Assembly: GCA_027886175.1 (NCBI GenBank)
Contig: JAJNNQ010000023.1
Location: 2,652,501 to 2,716,500 of the forward strand
DNA from: Phylloscopus collybita
Lineage: Eukaryota > Chordata > Aves > Passeriformes > Phylloscopidae
Direction of reading: 5' to 3'
Length of the DNA stretch: 64,000 bases
Below the pieces are notes generated by a model that did no database searches, had not been told where the DNA came from, and was given only the letters and a program-made list of their open reading frames with translations. Below are positions 1 to 11,500 of the stretch, in pieces. Both the position numbers and the translations under genes were made by a program. How positions within the stretch are numbered: the stretch's first letter is position 1; each line of letters starts with the position of its first letter.

Positions 1-339
1 GCCTCGTGGAAAACGTCTCGAAAGTAGAAGAGTAACCAATCACAGAGTTTTCCTGGTTTTTCCCCCTCTCTGTATCCCTTATTTATTGCAGCCAGGTTAG
101 TACCTCCTGACAGATTACCTGAAGAATCTCAGACATGTCACGGCAAATTGTTTCCTTTTCTTTCTGTGCTTTGAATCTCCTCTGTGGAAACACACTTCTA
201 AATTCTGCATCAGCAGAGCTGGTGGCAGCTGCTGAGCTCTGCAGGGGTGAGGTTTTGGGGTGTCTCTGACAGCAGATGTTCTCCAGCGTTCAGGTTTGCT
301 TTCTGCCCTCATTGTACCAGGGGTGACCTTCTTGTGGCC
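1..339. other. Non-coding sequence, no gene recognised
   Basis: I see no conserved reading frame, RNA gene or repeat that I can name here. The short open frames have no recognisable protein similarity. By synteny the next gene to the left should be FOXK2, but no forkhead coding sequence is visible. Confidence 0.5.
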
Positions 340-657
340 GCCTGGTGCCCAAAGGTGCTCCAGGAGAGCTGGAGAGGACTTTGGACAGGGGACTGGAGTG
401 ACAGGACAAGGGGAATGGCTTCACTCTGCCGGCTGGAGGATCAGATGGGATATGGGGAAGAAATTCTTCCCTGTGAGGGTGGCACGGCCCTGGCACGGGG
501 TGCCCAGAGAAACTCGATGCTCCATCATTGGCAACATTCAAGGTCAGGCTGGACGGGGCTTGGAGCAAGCTGGGCTAGTGGAAGCTGTCCCTGCCCATGG
601 CATGCGGCTGGGACTAGATGAGCTTTAAGGTCCTTTCCAATTCCACGATTCTGTGAA
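340..657 (+). mobile_element. CR1 LINE 3' fragment, sense on plus strand
   Basis: The stretch follows the avian CR1 3' end in order: a 'GAAGAAATTCTTCCCTG' block, 'GCCCAGAGAA', 'CAAGGTCAGGCTGGACGGGG', 'GTCCCTGCCCATGG', 'CTTTAAGGTCCTTTCC' and the terminal 'CGATTCTGTG'. It is 5'-truncated, as most CR1 copies are. Open frames across it on both strands are by-products and not genes. Confidence 0.85.
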
Positions 658-820
658 GACAACGAATATCGCAGAAAGTCGGAACGAACACGAAATTTAA
701 CACGTGTTGAACTCCCCTCGGTCATTCTGCGTGCAAGGGCAGGGCGGGCGGCCATTTCCCAGCGGGCTTTGATTGCTATGGGTTAATTGTGGGGGCTGGC
801 GGAGGCCTGAGGCACCGCCC

Positions 821-892
821 GGTTCTATGGTGTAATGGTCAGCACTCTGGACTTTGAATCCAGCGATCCGAGTTCAAATCTCGGTAGAACCT
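821..892 (+). tRNA. tRNA-Gln (anticodon TTG)
   Basis: A complete 72-nt cloverleaf is present. The acceptor stem GGTTCTA (821-827) pairs perfectly with TAGAACC (885-891), with discriminator T at 892. The anticodon stem CTGGA/TCCAG (847-851, 859-863) encloses the loop CTTTGAA, so the anticodon is TTG at 854-856. The T arm CCGAG/CTCGG (868-872, 880-884) encloses TTCAAAT. The internal pol III promoter is visible: A box TGGTGTAATGG (828-838) and B box GTTCAAATC (872-880). There is no intron, and CCA is not encoded, as expected in a eukaryote. Perfect stems argue for a functional gene and against a tRNA-derived SINE. Confidence 0.97.
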
Positions 893-906
893 GCCCCAGG
901 TTTCTC

Positions 907-911
907 TTTTT
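907..911 (+). terminator. RNA polymerase III terminator of tRNA-Gln
   Basis: A T5 run begins 15 nt after the tRNA 3' end, within the usual distance for pol III termination. Confidence 0.75.
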
Positions 912-2822
912 GTGCCTCTCAGCTCGGCAGGGACAGACAGAAGCTCCAGCTCAGCGCCACTGGGTGTCCTCGACCTCAACTCCTCCCGATTTTCTTCAAC
1001 GCAATGGATTTGACAAAAGACTTTAGATCATTCTTACCGCTTTTTAATTAGGCGTTTCATTGTATTTTACTGCTGTTCTAATTAAGTACTTTTGAGAGGA
1101 GGAAAAAAAGGCATTTACACTGTGGAAAATTTCATCAGGCAGGATGTGTAAAACTCGGACGTTGTTTTTCAGATGCACCCAACTACTCACTTGGAAAAGA
1201 AGGGCAGAAAGGCAGTGTTTTTAGATAGACTCTGCACAATTTAATTAAATGGATATTCCCTCTGCTTCGCTGACACAAACCCTCAGTAGTTATTTTTCAT
1301 TTCCAAAGCAGCTAAGGACATCTTAACACCTTGGCTCCCCTCCAAACCTGCCCTACGAGTCACTTGCTTACACAGCAACAGGAACAAGGCTGCTCTGTGC
1401 CAACAGCTCCTCATCCTCCTCCTCCTCTGGCCAGGTAACCCTGCCTTGCTGGCCCTTGAAAAAAAAACCACAGAACACCTTCAAATCGAGTTATTATTTA
1501 GTAGAAATCCAGGTCCCAACTGCTCAAGTGAACATATGGAAATGTTTGCTCAGATCATTAAATTTTCATACAGCCTAGTGATGAAAGACATCCCTTGTCT
1601 GTGTCAGGGCTGATTTTCCTCCTTTTCTCAGCTGTTGGATCAGGTCACACACAAAGATCTTTAAGTAACTCTATCCAGTAACCTCAGCACACCCAGCCAC
1701 TCTCACAGGCTGGCTCCAGGCACCAACATCGTTCTCCACAGGCACAAGAGCTTTCAAGCCACAGGGGCTTGTCTGCCTTGCAAGGAATCAATCTATTAAT
1801 TGACAATTCTAGAGAACAAATTACCATTTCCTACAGCAATCTGGCAACTTCCTCCTTCCATTTAGCAGAGTTTGAGGTGCAGCTGTAATCCCAAAGTCCC
1901 ATAAAGTGCTGATGCAGTACTGGTGCCACAGATGTGCCCCAGAAAAGCCCCCTGGGTGAAACCAGGTGTACTTAAAGAATTCAAATTTTACATGGAACGA
2001 GACAGAATCAGCACAGAATCGAGTACTGAGATTTATTCACAATTCATGGTCATGCTGCAACTGAAAAACAAAGCACCAAAGCTTGGGTAACTGAACATCA
2101 TCCAGGTATAATCCAGCAGAGACTGCTGCATTTGGACATCTGCATTTCTCTGGGGGACAGCACAGCCCAGAGCTGCACAGGTCCTTGGCCACAGGGGTCA
2201 CACAGCTCCTGGGGCTGAGGGAAACCTCCTGCATCAGGCAAAGGGACTTCACAACACGCTGGAGCAGTCTCAGAGCAAAGAACAATAACCCCAAGAATCC
2301 AGCTCCTGACACGCTCAAACATCCCAAGACAATTTTATTAATTCATTTACTATGTCCAGTTCCTTCCCCACAATCCCTTCAGTTTACAGTTTTCTAAAAA
2401 TCCTTTTGTCTCAGCACAACATTCAAGGGAGAGGTAAAGCACGATGGCTGTGGCCACATCAGGAGCTTTGCCTGCTGCTGACAAGGCAGCCACAGAAATT
2501 ACTAGGGAATCAGGGAATCCAATCAGGGAATTAAATAGTGCTGTAAGTTCAGAAGTGTGGCTACAAACACGTATTGGCAATATCAATGGACTTTCCAACT
2601 GCAGATTTAAAAGCCAGAATCAAACCTCAGGTAAGTATTTCACTATATATGAAGCTGCAACAATGTTTTCTTATATATGTTAAAATTTCAATGAAAGCAG
2701 GTTGAAGGGGGAAAGATTTACAGGATAGAACTTTTCTTTCCTTTTAAAGTGGCACTTCAAAGAAAAGGCTTTTAAAAAATTATAACATTTTACTCCAAAA
2801 TGTCTTATAAACAAAAGCTAAC

Positions 2823-2823
<1 letters not shown>

Positions 2824-2867
<44 letters not shown>

Positions 2868-2897
2868 AAAAGAAAAAAAAAAAAAAAGAAAGAAAAA
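2824..2897. repeat. Poly(A) simple-sequence tract
   Basis: About 74 nt are nearly pure A with a few G interruptions towards the right end (AAGAAG, AAAGAAAG). No SINE or processed-gene body is recognised next to it. The exact length may be an assembly estimate. Confidence 0.9.
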
Positions 2898-3449
2898 GCC
2901 AAGTCTCAGTTACTTAGGTCACTAATACATTCTGTGTAGCCACTACAAGCTCAGTTAGATGCCTTCCTTGCCGTTAAAGAAGAATTCTGCAGCAGACAAA
3001 TCATCAACAGCTCTGCACTGTGACCACCTCAATAGGTGAAAACCCTTGAGCAGATGGCAGAGATGGTGAATCCAGCTGAAACAGGTGATTTCAGACACTG
3101 AGCCACCCGTTTCCCTTGCAGTGGGAGCAGAGCAGATTGATTTCACCCACTGCCCAGCCCATTCCTGGGCTCCCCCAGCAGCACAGGCCCTTCAATGCAG
3201 CACTGGCCAAAGTGCCACCCAGCCCTGGGGAGGATCCATCTCGTTGTACAAACAGTCCAGGGCTCTGCTTTCAGAACAGCAAGGCAGCTCCTGTGTAGTT
3301 GAAGATTTCCTCAGAAAAGCAAACTGGTTTGGTACCATTTCACCCAGTACACACACATAAAAAAAAAAAATAAGCACACTGTACAAAGAGCAGCAGCGAT
3401 ATAATTTAAACATGCATCCAGCTACAAACCATATATACAGAGAAACAGG

Positions 3450-5270
3450 CCTATACAAACAGAAACCACTTTATTACATTAGAATTCTGGTGGAGTTTTT
3501 GGAGGAAATCACAGCAGATCTAAGAAGATCAGACCGAAGGAGGTGTATGTTGCTTCTGAAAGCAATCTGTTCTGAAATGTCACACAACACCCCCGCCCTT
3601 CCCTAGCAGACATCTCTTACAGTTCCAGCTACACACAGCTCTTCCCAGGACTCCTGGACTCCCTTTCCCATACAGAGGTAGATTTCTGTCGATGTTCTGC
3701 TATTGCACCACGTCAAGTATCGTTCTTACCACAAGGAACAGCCTGCAGAGGCTGATTTGTATAGTTCATGGGCATAATCTCACTGTGGGCATTCAGGTAG
3801 TGCAGTAAATCAAACTGGTTTGCACTTGAAAGAAAACCTCCCTCCCAAGTGCAATGGTTTGTTGTTACTTAATGCAAAGCTGCAGTTTTTAACAGCTTCA
3901 CATAAGAGAGCTGTTTCTTGTCAGCAGGGTGACACTTCACTGTCTCTCTCCTTTTCAGCCTCCCTGGTCTAGCCAGTGCCAGCCCTGCCTTTCCTGATGC
4001 TTCACCCCAGATGCCACTGTGTGCATTTTAAACACTCATGGGTTTTTGCAGGATTTCTTACTCACACAAGCAGTTGTAATATTGAAGAAATTTGCACGAA
4101 GATTCATTCGAACGGCATGAAATGGTTAAAAAAGCCCATCCACACTTCCAGGCTGCATAAGGAAAGCTAGAACTTTGCTAGCTTCAAACAGCCATTCATC
4201 ACTAACAGATCTGATGCTACCAGGAAAAACTGAAGAAGTCTGGCAGGAGTCTTCATTTCTTTTGTCCATCACATTCTTGAATAACTCTCTGACAACTGGG
4301 GAAGTTGCAGATAAGCTGCATGGCAGTACCACTTCACAATGTCTGTTATATGAACCTCTAGAGCACATTTATAAAAATAAGTGCATCAAAATTCACGATG
4401 CTGACGTATTGTATCTCTGATCAGCTCACAAGCATTGCTCAGTATTTTTTCTCAGAGGCACCCCAGGAAGTTATTTTTTGCAGAAATCTTTCAACATGGA
4501 GACAAATGAAGGAACAATCTGGGCCATGTTCCACTCTTAGAGAGAAGCCAAAGCAAGCAGCACCACTCCTCCTGGCTGCAAGCTTGGCAGAAAACTTACA
4601 TGGAATAAAGTTCTCCTTTTGTAATAACCAACCTATTTAGAGCTATTTTAAATGAACCAGTTAGCATTAGCTTCCCAGATGCAGTTTCTGTGAAGCATTC
4701 TGTGACACTACATCAGTAAGAAATGATGGCTAGTTTGGAACTGAGTATTTTTTGCTGCATTATGGATACAAGGCTTATAGAAATTCATTACATCTCTCCA
4801 TGTACTCACTTGTCCTTTAAAAGGGCCTTTTCCTTAACAAAGGAAGTAAATCCCAAGTTACTTCACACCAGCTGCATCAATACTGAAATTCCTGTGATGA
4901 CAGGGACTGCAGACCTAGAAGTAAAACCAATTCACCCTCTTGGAGGAGCCCATTTTGTGAAGTGAACCCTTCACTTCAGGGAGTATCCTGATCAAGAATC
5001 ACACTCCCTGTCCCTGGCAGAAATGACTTATGTCCCTTGCAAGCTCAGGCTTTGGAACGAAGAAATCCATTGTACGCAGGAAACGACAAACAGCAAAACG
5101 AAATGACAGTGGCAGGAACCAGGGCTTTTGGAGACTTCTCTGGTTTTGCAAAGCAAAGGTTCTTCCCAGGGACAATCCTGAGCTGGGCAGAGCCTCACTG
5201 GCAGCCTGGCAGGTGCCCAGCGATTGCATAGAGAGCTGCAGTGCTGCCCTGCAGCCTCAGCACTCAGTCG
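3450..5270 (-). other. NARF: Probable NARF 3'UTR
   Basis: The minus-strand sequence after the NARF stop codon has no further coding exon. The first clear AATAAA in the direction of transcription is at 3470-3475, followed by GT-rich sequence (CTGTTTGTATAG and TGGTTTGTAG) where a downstream element would be expected. Cleavage near 3450 would give a 3'UTR of about 1.8 kb. Distal signals at 2334-2339 and 2032-2037 could extend it. Confidence 0.45.
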
Positions 5271-5512
5271 TTACCATTTGATATCCAGGCTGCTGGTGCT
5301 TTGACTGACTGCACTGTAGGTGGTGTGCAAAGTGTCCTGCACCTTCTTGGAGTCCATGCCCTCCAGCCAGTCCTGGTACATCCTCTGCACGTGCAGGTTG
5401 GTTTCTGGCAGCCTGACGGGGATGGCAGTGTACACCTCCTCCATCTGGGCAAGCAGGGCTCGGTCTGGTTTGCCATCCTCAGTCTGGGCTTGGCCCTTGC
5501 CATTGAGGCACC
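5271..5512 (-). CDS. NARF: NARF coding exon 11 (terminal)
   Basis: 242 nt starting [16 protein letters not shown], which supplies Cys381 of the CPGGC motif, and ending SLDIKW with TAA at 5273-5271. That C-terminal ending is a hallmark of NARF. Confidence 0.95.
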
Positions 5513-8500
5513 CTTAGGAAAAAAAAAATAAATTAACAAGATGGAAGGTGATGGAGATTTGAGATGAAAAGAAAGTCTCTGTTAACTCAGAATTTTCTTT
5601 TTTCACACTTCTCTAAAGGAAGTTTGTTGTTTTTTTTTTAAACTTCCTCCCACGCTGTTACAATTTGTATTTACCTAAAGTGACTCCGATATCAACTTCA
5701 TCTTAATGGAAATGAGGTTTCCATATCAACAATCTTTCTCTGCATTCTCCATGGTTTTATGATCCTAATTATGTTCCTTGTCTTTCCTTGCCCTTGACAA
5801 GCACCATTTCAGTGTATCCTTTGAGGTTTGGCAGTGCAGTGCTGGCACTTATTTATAGGTCAGAAGATAACAAATACAAGATAACATCGTGACTAATTTT
5901 AGAAAACTCAATCATTTTTTGAGCTAACCCTGCACCTGTGATTGATGTTTTGGACACTTCAATAAATAGTGAGATTTTAGATTATTAAGAAGAGAAATGA
6001 AGTGCCTGCCTCTAAGGCAGCTTTCCTTTGAGATTCAAGATACATGTGCAGAACAACTGCAGATCCACAATTATTCTTACCTCCTGGGCAGGCAAGGACT
6101 TCTACAAAATGATATAAAAACTTTCCTTTTTTCAATTTCAGGACCATGTTTTGGATGTTTCTAAAGCCATAAGCTGCTGCAAAACGCAGCACTATCTCCC
6201 CATCCTTTTCAAGGGTAACTTCTTGAAAGTCCTTGTTCCTGTCAAGACACACAGAGAAAGAACATTTTAACCCCCTGCACTCCCAGAGGAACAATCCAAC
6301 TGTGCCAGTTTCTATTCAGATGCTCCAAAGGGAACAGAACAAGTATAACACTGAGATCAAGGTGAACTCTTTTTTCTAAACTGACTTCAGCAGAAGTTGG
6401 GGTGGCATCTTCATAATAGCATTCTACTTTAAGTGCAGGTAAGGTTTTAATAAAATGAATATCCCAGCAGGAGCTGCTTTGCAGTGAGAAACTTGCAGGT
6501 TTAGAGCCTGTAACTACAAAAACCTATCAGCCAAAGACTAGGTTAGCAGAAACTGCTTTCACTGCAGCACCAAGCAAAGCAGGGGGAGTTCTGGGCTTCA
6601 GGAAGCAGCTCCTTGCCAAGAGGGTGGCCAAACCCTAACACAGGGACCAATGCCCCAAGGCTCTCAGTGTCTAAGGGGCATTTGGACAGAGCCCTCAGTA
6701 ACATTCTTTAACTTTTGGTCAGCCCAAAGTGCTCAGGCAGTTGGACTCAGTGACTGCTGTGGGTCCCTTCCAACAGAAAATATCCTCTTCTGTTCTAGCT
6801 CACCCATTCTACATAACAAGGGCACAAAACTCTTCACTTACTTCAATGCTTTGTAGGTTATCTCCTTGACATCCATGCCAAAAAGCTCCTTTGCAGCATG
6901 CTTAAAAATGTGCTCCAGGTAACCATCAGATCTCTTCCCCTCATGCCTTACTACATCTCCCTCCTTTAGGCCATCAAACCTTAGGAAACAACAAAATGGA
7001 ACATCAACTCCAAAAATGTCATCCTTTCACTTCAGTAAAGTAGTGTGTTGCTCTCCTTCTCTGTCTCTCCCACCAAAATGCGTTTTGTAGCACTGAGAAG
7101 ACATTACATTTTTATTTATTACAGCTTTAGAAATGTAAATTATTGAGGACAGCAGTGAGATGATGAAAAATAAATAGTTAAAAAAATGTAGGGCTTTCCT
7201 TGTTGAGAAACATCAAGCAAATGTCATTTATAAGAATGCACCTTCATCACAACCTGAAGATTTTGTTAACAGCCATTTACTGCTCAAGAGCCATTTTGGG
7301 GAAAAATTATTTAAATAAAATTATTTAAATAAATGATCTTCTTTTGCCTGTGAGAATACAAAACTGCTTCAGAATTACAAGTCTTTGCTGGCAATTCTCC
7401 TGCTTCAGGAACTGTTTGTCACAGCCTGTAACAGTGTGCCAATAAAATCAAATCAGTACAGCTGCAACCAGGTTAGAACACTGCACACTGAAAATAAGTG
7501 CTACACTATGGCTGAGGAGAGAAAATAGGAAATCATATCCCAGGGGCATCTCCTGGAAATTCACCTCTCCCTCAGTTAACAGCAGCTCTGAAGAGCCCAC
7601 ATTCCTACAACTGTTTTAATACCCAGCACTTCATCATGAATTCCTGCTGTGCTGGGACTTGTTTTGAGAGGATGACTTCAAGTTGTTTAAATTTCTCTGC
7701 AAGATCTACTTTTAAGACCCCAGAAGAGCAAAAAATTTATGTCATTGGATCTCACAGTTGAACCAGTACTATCAGATTAGTCCTTTTAAAAATTAGCATT
7801 ATTTTCCAACAAAAATTGAGGGCACTTGGCTTGTTCAGCCTGGAGGAGACTGAGGTCAGACATCACCAGGACCTGCAGCTCCAGTCTCTGCTCTGTGACA
7901 GTGACAGAAGCTGTGGAATGGCTGGAGCTGGGCCAGGGGAGGTTTGGGTGGGGTATCAGGGCAAGGTTCTTCCCCCAGAGGGTGCTGGGCACTGCCCAGG
8001 CTCCCCAGGGAATGGGCACAGCCCCGAGGCTGCCAGAGCTCCAGGAGAGCCTGGACAGAGCTGCCAGGGGTGCCCAGGGTGGGGTTGTTGGGGGGTCTGT
8101 GCAGGGACAGGAGCTGCACTGGGGGATCCTTGTGGGTCCTTCCAGCTCAGGATATGCTGTGATTCTATAAATAGAGCTAAAGAACCAGGCACATTCTGAG
8201 GAACAGCCTGTTCTTTCATTGGACAGGCTGATACAGAATTAAAAGACTGTCTCTATGTGATTCTGATATGAAATTACTTGACTGTCTCTGTGATTATTCC
8301 TGCAAGAACTTTATTCATTCTCACTCTGTGTGACAATCTCAGCTAGAAGCAATCACAGGAGCTGTACTACAGACACAGCTCTGAACATGTTCCCCCTGAC
8401 CCACTCAAATTTCTCCCCTTTAGGTCCAAGCAGGATACTGGCTGGAACTGACAAGGATTTTTCAAAACTTCCAGAACTTTCTGTTTTTGTGCAAGACAGC

Positions 8501-11500
8501 ACGTTTACTGCTCCACTAGCAGCCCTCTGGAAAGGAACCAAGGAACATCTGTCACAGCTGAACAAAGATCAGGGAGAGCAGCCTCTGTAACTAAGTCTGA
8601 GAATTAAACACCACACATGCTGCTCCCTGAGCCAAGCACAAGGGATGGAAACAAAACCTCTCCAATGCTTTGTGTGCTTCCCATCTAAAGCACAGTTCAG
8701 TTTGATCTAATCTTGACAAACTGACTGCTGTCCTCAGTATAAAAACCAATTAATTACCATTTCCTGAAAGAGTGCTGCTTCTAGCAATCTACATGAACAT
8801 ATTGGGGAAGTGGCAATTTACTGTCAGGGGGCTGCTGTGAAAGAGAGGGGAGCCCAGAGCAGATGGCCAGCCCCAGGACTGTGTCCCAGCAGCTGGACAG
8901 GGCAGGTCAGACTCTGGGGCTCTACCCAAGGAGCACAGCAGAGCTCTGAGCAGGGTCAGCACCCCCAGACTGCCAAGGCTTGAACTTCATGCAGTCAAAT
9001 CTGTTATTACTGCATTAAAATATAAATCAGGAGCTGCACAAATCTTCAAGTCATACATTTTAAAGGAGTGACTATACAAGGGTCATTACCTCATATTATC
9101 TGCTTTGAATTTAGACAGTACATGCAGGTTTATATTATCTGTTTCATATGACTTTTATATATAGCAATGAACATCTAAGAGGGTATTTTTCTGAGTTTGG
9201 TCATTATATAAAGGGTGAACCTATGATATACTCAGGCTTTGATGCACATTTTTTTTTCCCTAAGAAGAAAAAATATTCTTCTAAGCAGTTTTACATTTAT
9301 GTTGAATATGCTCCAACGCGTCATTTGTCATCAAAGTAAGGAAGCAATCCACAACAAAATTACTTACAAACTATCTACAGGTACTTCAGTCACATCTTTC
9401 ATAGACACATTTTTCTGTTCCATTATCTGGACAATTTCACCTGTGGAAAAACACATGACATTTTACTTTCAACACAAAGCACAACACACATTGTGCCTCT
9501 GTTTCAGAGATCAGCATCCCAACACCTGCATGTGCTTTGTGTCACATTCTCCAGCTCTTCCTACCTCCAGTAACTGAGAAGCCTGACACTTCCAGCCCCA
9601 AAGAAAAGGAGCCTTCAGCTCTGCTTAAACTCTGCCCAAACTCTGCTTAAATCCTCAGCCTTTCTGTTAGGCCAAGTTTGGAAATATCCAAATTACACTA
9701 CAGGATGTTTGGACACTAAGGCTGAAGACAAGATCCTCATCAAAAGGCAACTGGTGTCTTTTAGGAATGAATTAGGAATAATTTCTAATAAAATATTGAC
9801 CATAGAGAAGCCAGACAATCGTTTTAAATATGGATTTGCATAACTTTTACCTTCTTTAACAGAATGAAAAAATACCTGACTTTTTAGATGAACAGCAACT
9901 TGCAAAGGATGTGTCACTTTGCCTTCCCTGTGCACTACCTGTGCTAGCAGGAGCACAAAAATATGTACTGATCTTTAAAGCAGAAAAAAGCCAACCTTAT
10001 GACTAAAGCAGACTTGTAAAAAGCAAACTCTGGCATAAAGGCTTTTTCTAAAAATGTTGATTCACTTATATATATATAGATGGTAAGTTTAAAAAAGTTA
10101 ACCTGATGTCAGGACACAATCAACTTCTGGTGAATTATACAAGGCAGTGTAGAAATCTTCCCTCAAGGCTTCCAGCTTTTTGTCATAACAAGGTGCCACG
10201 ACTACATGGAAAATTTTATCAGGAGACAAGTTCTGTGGAACACAGAAGGGAGCACATGTGAACTCCATGAAGAGCAAAAGATGACAGGAACAAAAATAGT
10301 GACGTAAGCCTCATGCAGGCATTACCAGAAATAATTACTACCCATTAAATTTAAAGAATGTTGCACACAGATAATGATTTGCCAGAAGTCACAAAGCATC
10401 AGCAACAAACTCCCAAAGTTGGTCTGGCTGATATTCTCTCAGACCATGTTTTCTGCAGTTTTTGGATTGCTTTAGAAAGTGAATACAAGTCAGGAGTTCA
10501 GAGTTCTGGTTTCTGGCTGTCCCTCACTCACTTTCACCCACAGCAAGCCCTTCAGGATTTGTCTGTCCATGTGCAGGCACAGCACTTCCCTACAAAATGT
10601 GCCTGTGGTTCCATTTAGGTATGATATGGAAAGAACAGCAATTTTTTTTTAACATACAAAATTGAGGAGATAAAAAGGTTAGTTCCTATGATACAATGCT
10701 TTTATTGATCTCAGATAACAGGGCAATTTCCACATTATTCTCCTCCACTCCTGTGGAGTTTTGGCTGTGCTGTAGAACTACACAGGCAGTATTTCACAAA
10801 AAAACCCCCCTTTAACTGCTATGGATTTAACTTCACCCATAAATATCTAAATCCTTGTTGCACTGGGGGTGCAAGGATTGCTGCCAGCTCACACTGCACT
10901 GTATGAAATGAGGTTCTTTGTACATTCTTCTCATCATGGGCACTTGTACAGCAGCAGAGCACCATTTCTTCTTCAAGTAAAGGACAAATATAACACACTA
11001 AGATCTGTATCTCAGTTTTAAAGCCCATCTTCTCTATTTAGAAGAATATAATGGTAAAAATAAATCAGAATTACTTACCTGCTGCCTGGCAAAGTAGCCC
11101 TTCACTAGGGAGCCCATGATCTGCTGGGGGGACTTTGCAGTGCAAATGTGAGAGGTCACCAGGTTGGTGAGGACCCTTTCAGCATATCGGATCCAACCTG
11201 GGAGCAGAAAAAAATCACAGATACAGACAAGTGAGCCCTAAGCACAGCAAGTGGCAGCAGTCACACAACAGATCCTGAAAATGATGGCACCTTCACAATA
11301 AGGAGGACATTTCTGTGTAGGCTGGAGGCCCCACCTTGGGAAATGTAGGAACCCTCAAGGCTGTGTGAATGATGCTTTAATCAATAATTCACTGTGTCAG
11401 TAATTCTAGACCAAGGTCCACTGTGAACGTCATGACCTGTTACCCCCTTCTTCATGCACAGATTTAACAAAGCAGAAAGAACAAGACCCCAGCTAACAGA

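Larger units (their letters stand above)
893..3449. other. Intergenic sequence between tRNA-Gln and the NARF 3' end
   Basis: No gene is recognised in this stretch. It holds a long poly(A) tract at 2824-2897. Two AATAAA signals read on the minus strand (2334-2339 and 2032-2037); both have GT-rich sequence just downstream on that strand and could be distal poly(A) sites of NARF. The rest is AT-rich sequence without a conserved frame. Confidence 0.5.

Noticed and set aside
247..628. Two overlapping open frames of about 120 residues
   Set aside because: They lie mostly in the 3' end region of a CR1 element, which is not coding in a truncated copy.
2037..2327. 96-residue minus-strand open frame as a terminal exon of a neighbouring gene
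   Set aside because: No similarity to FOXK2 or any protein I know. The nearby AATAAA signals are better explained as distal NARF poly(A) sites or chance.
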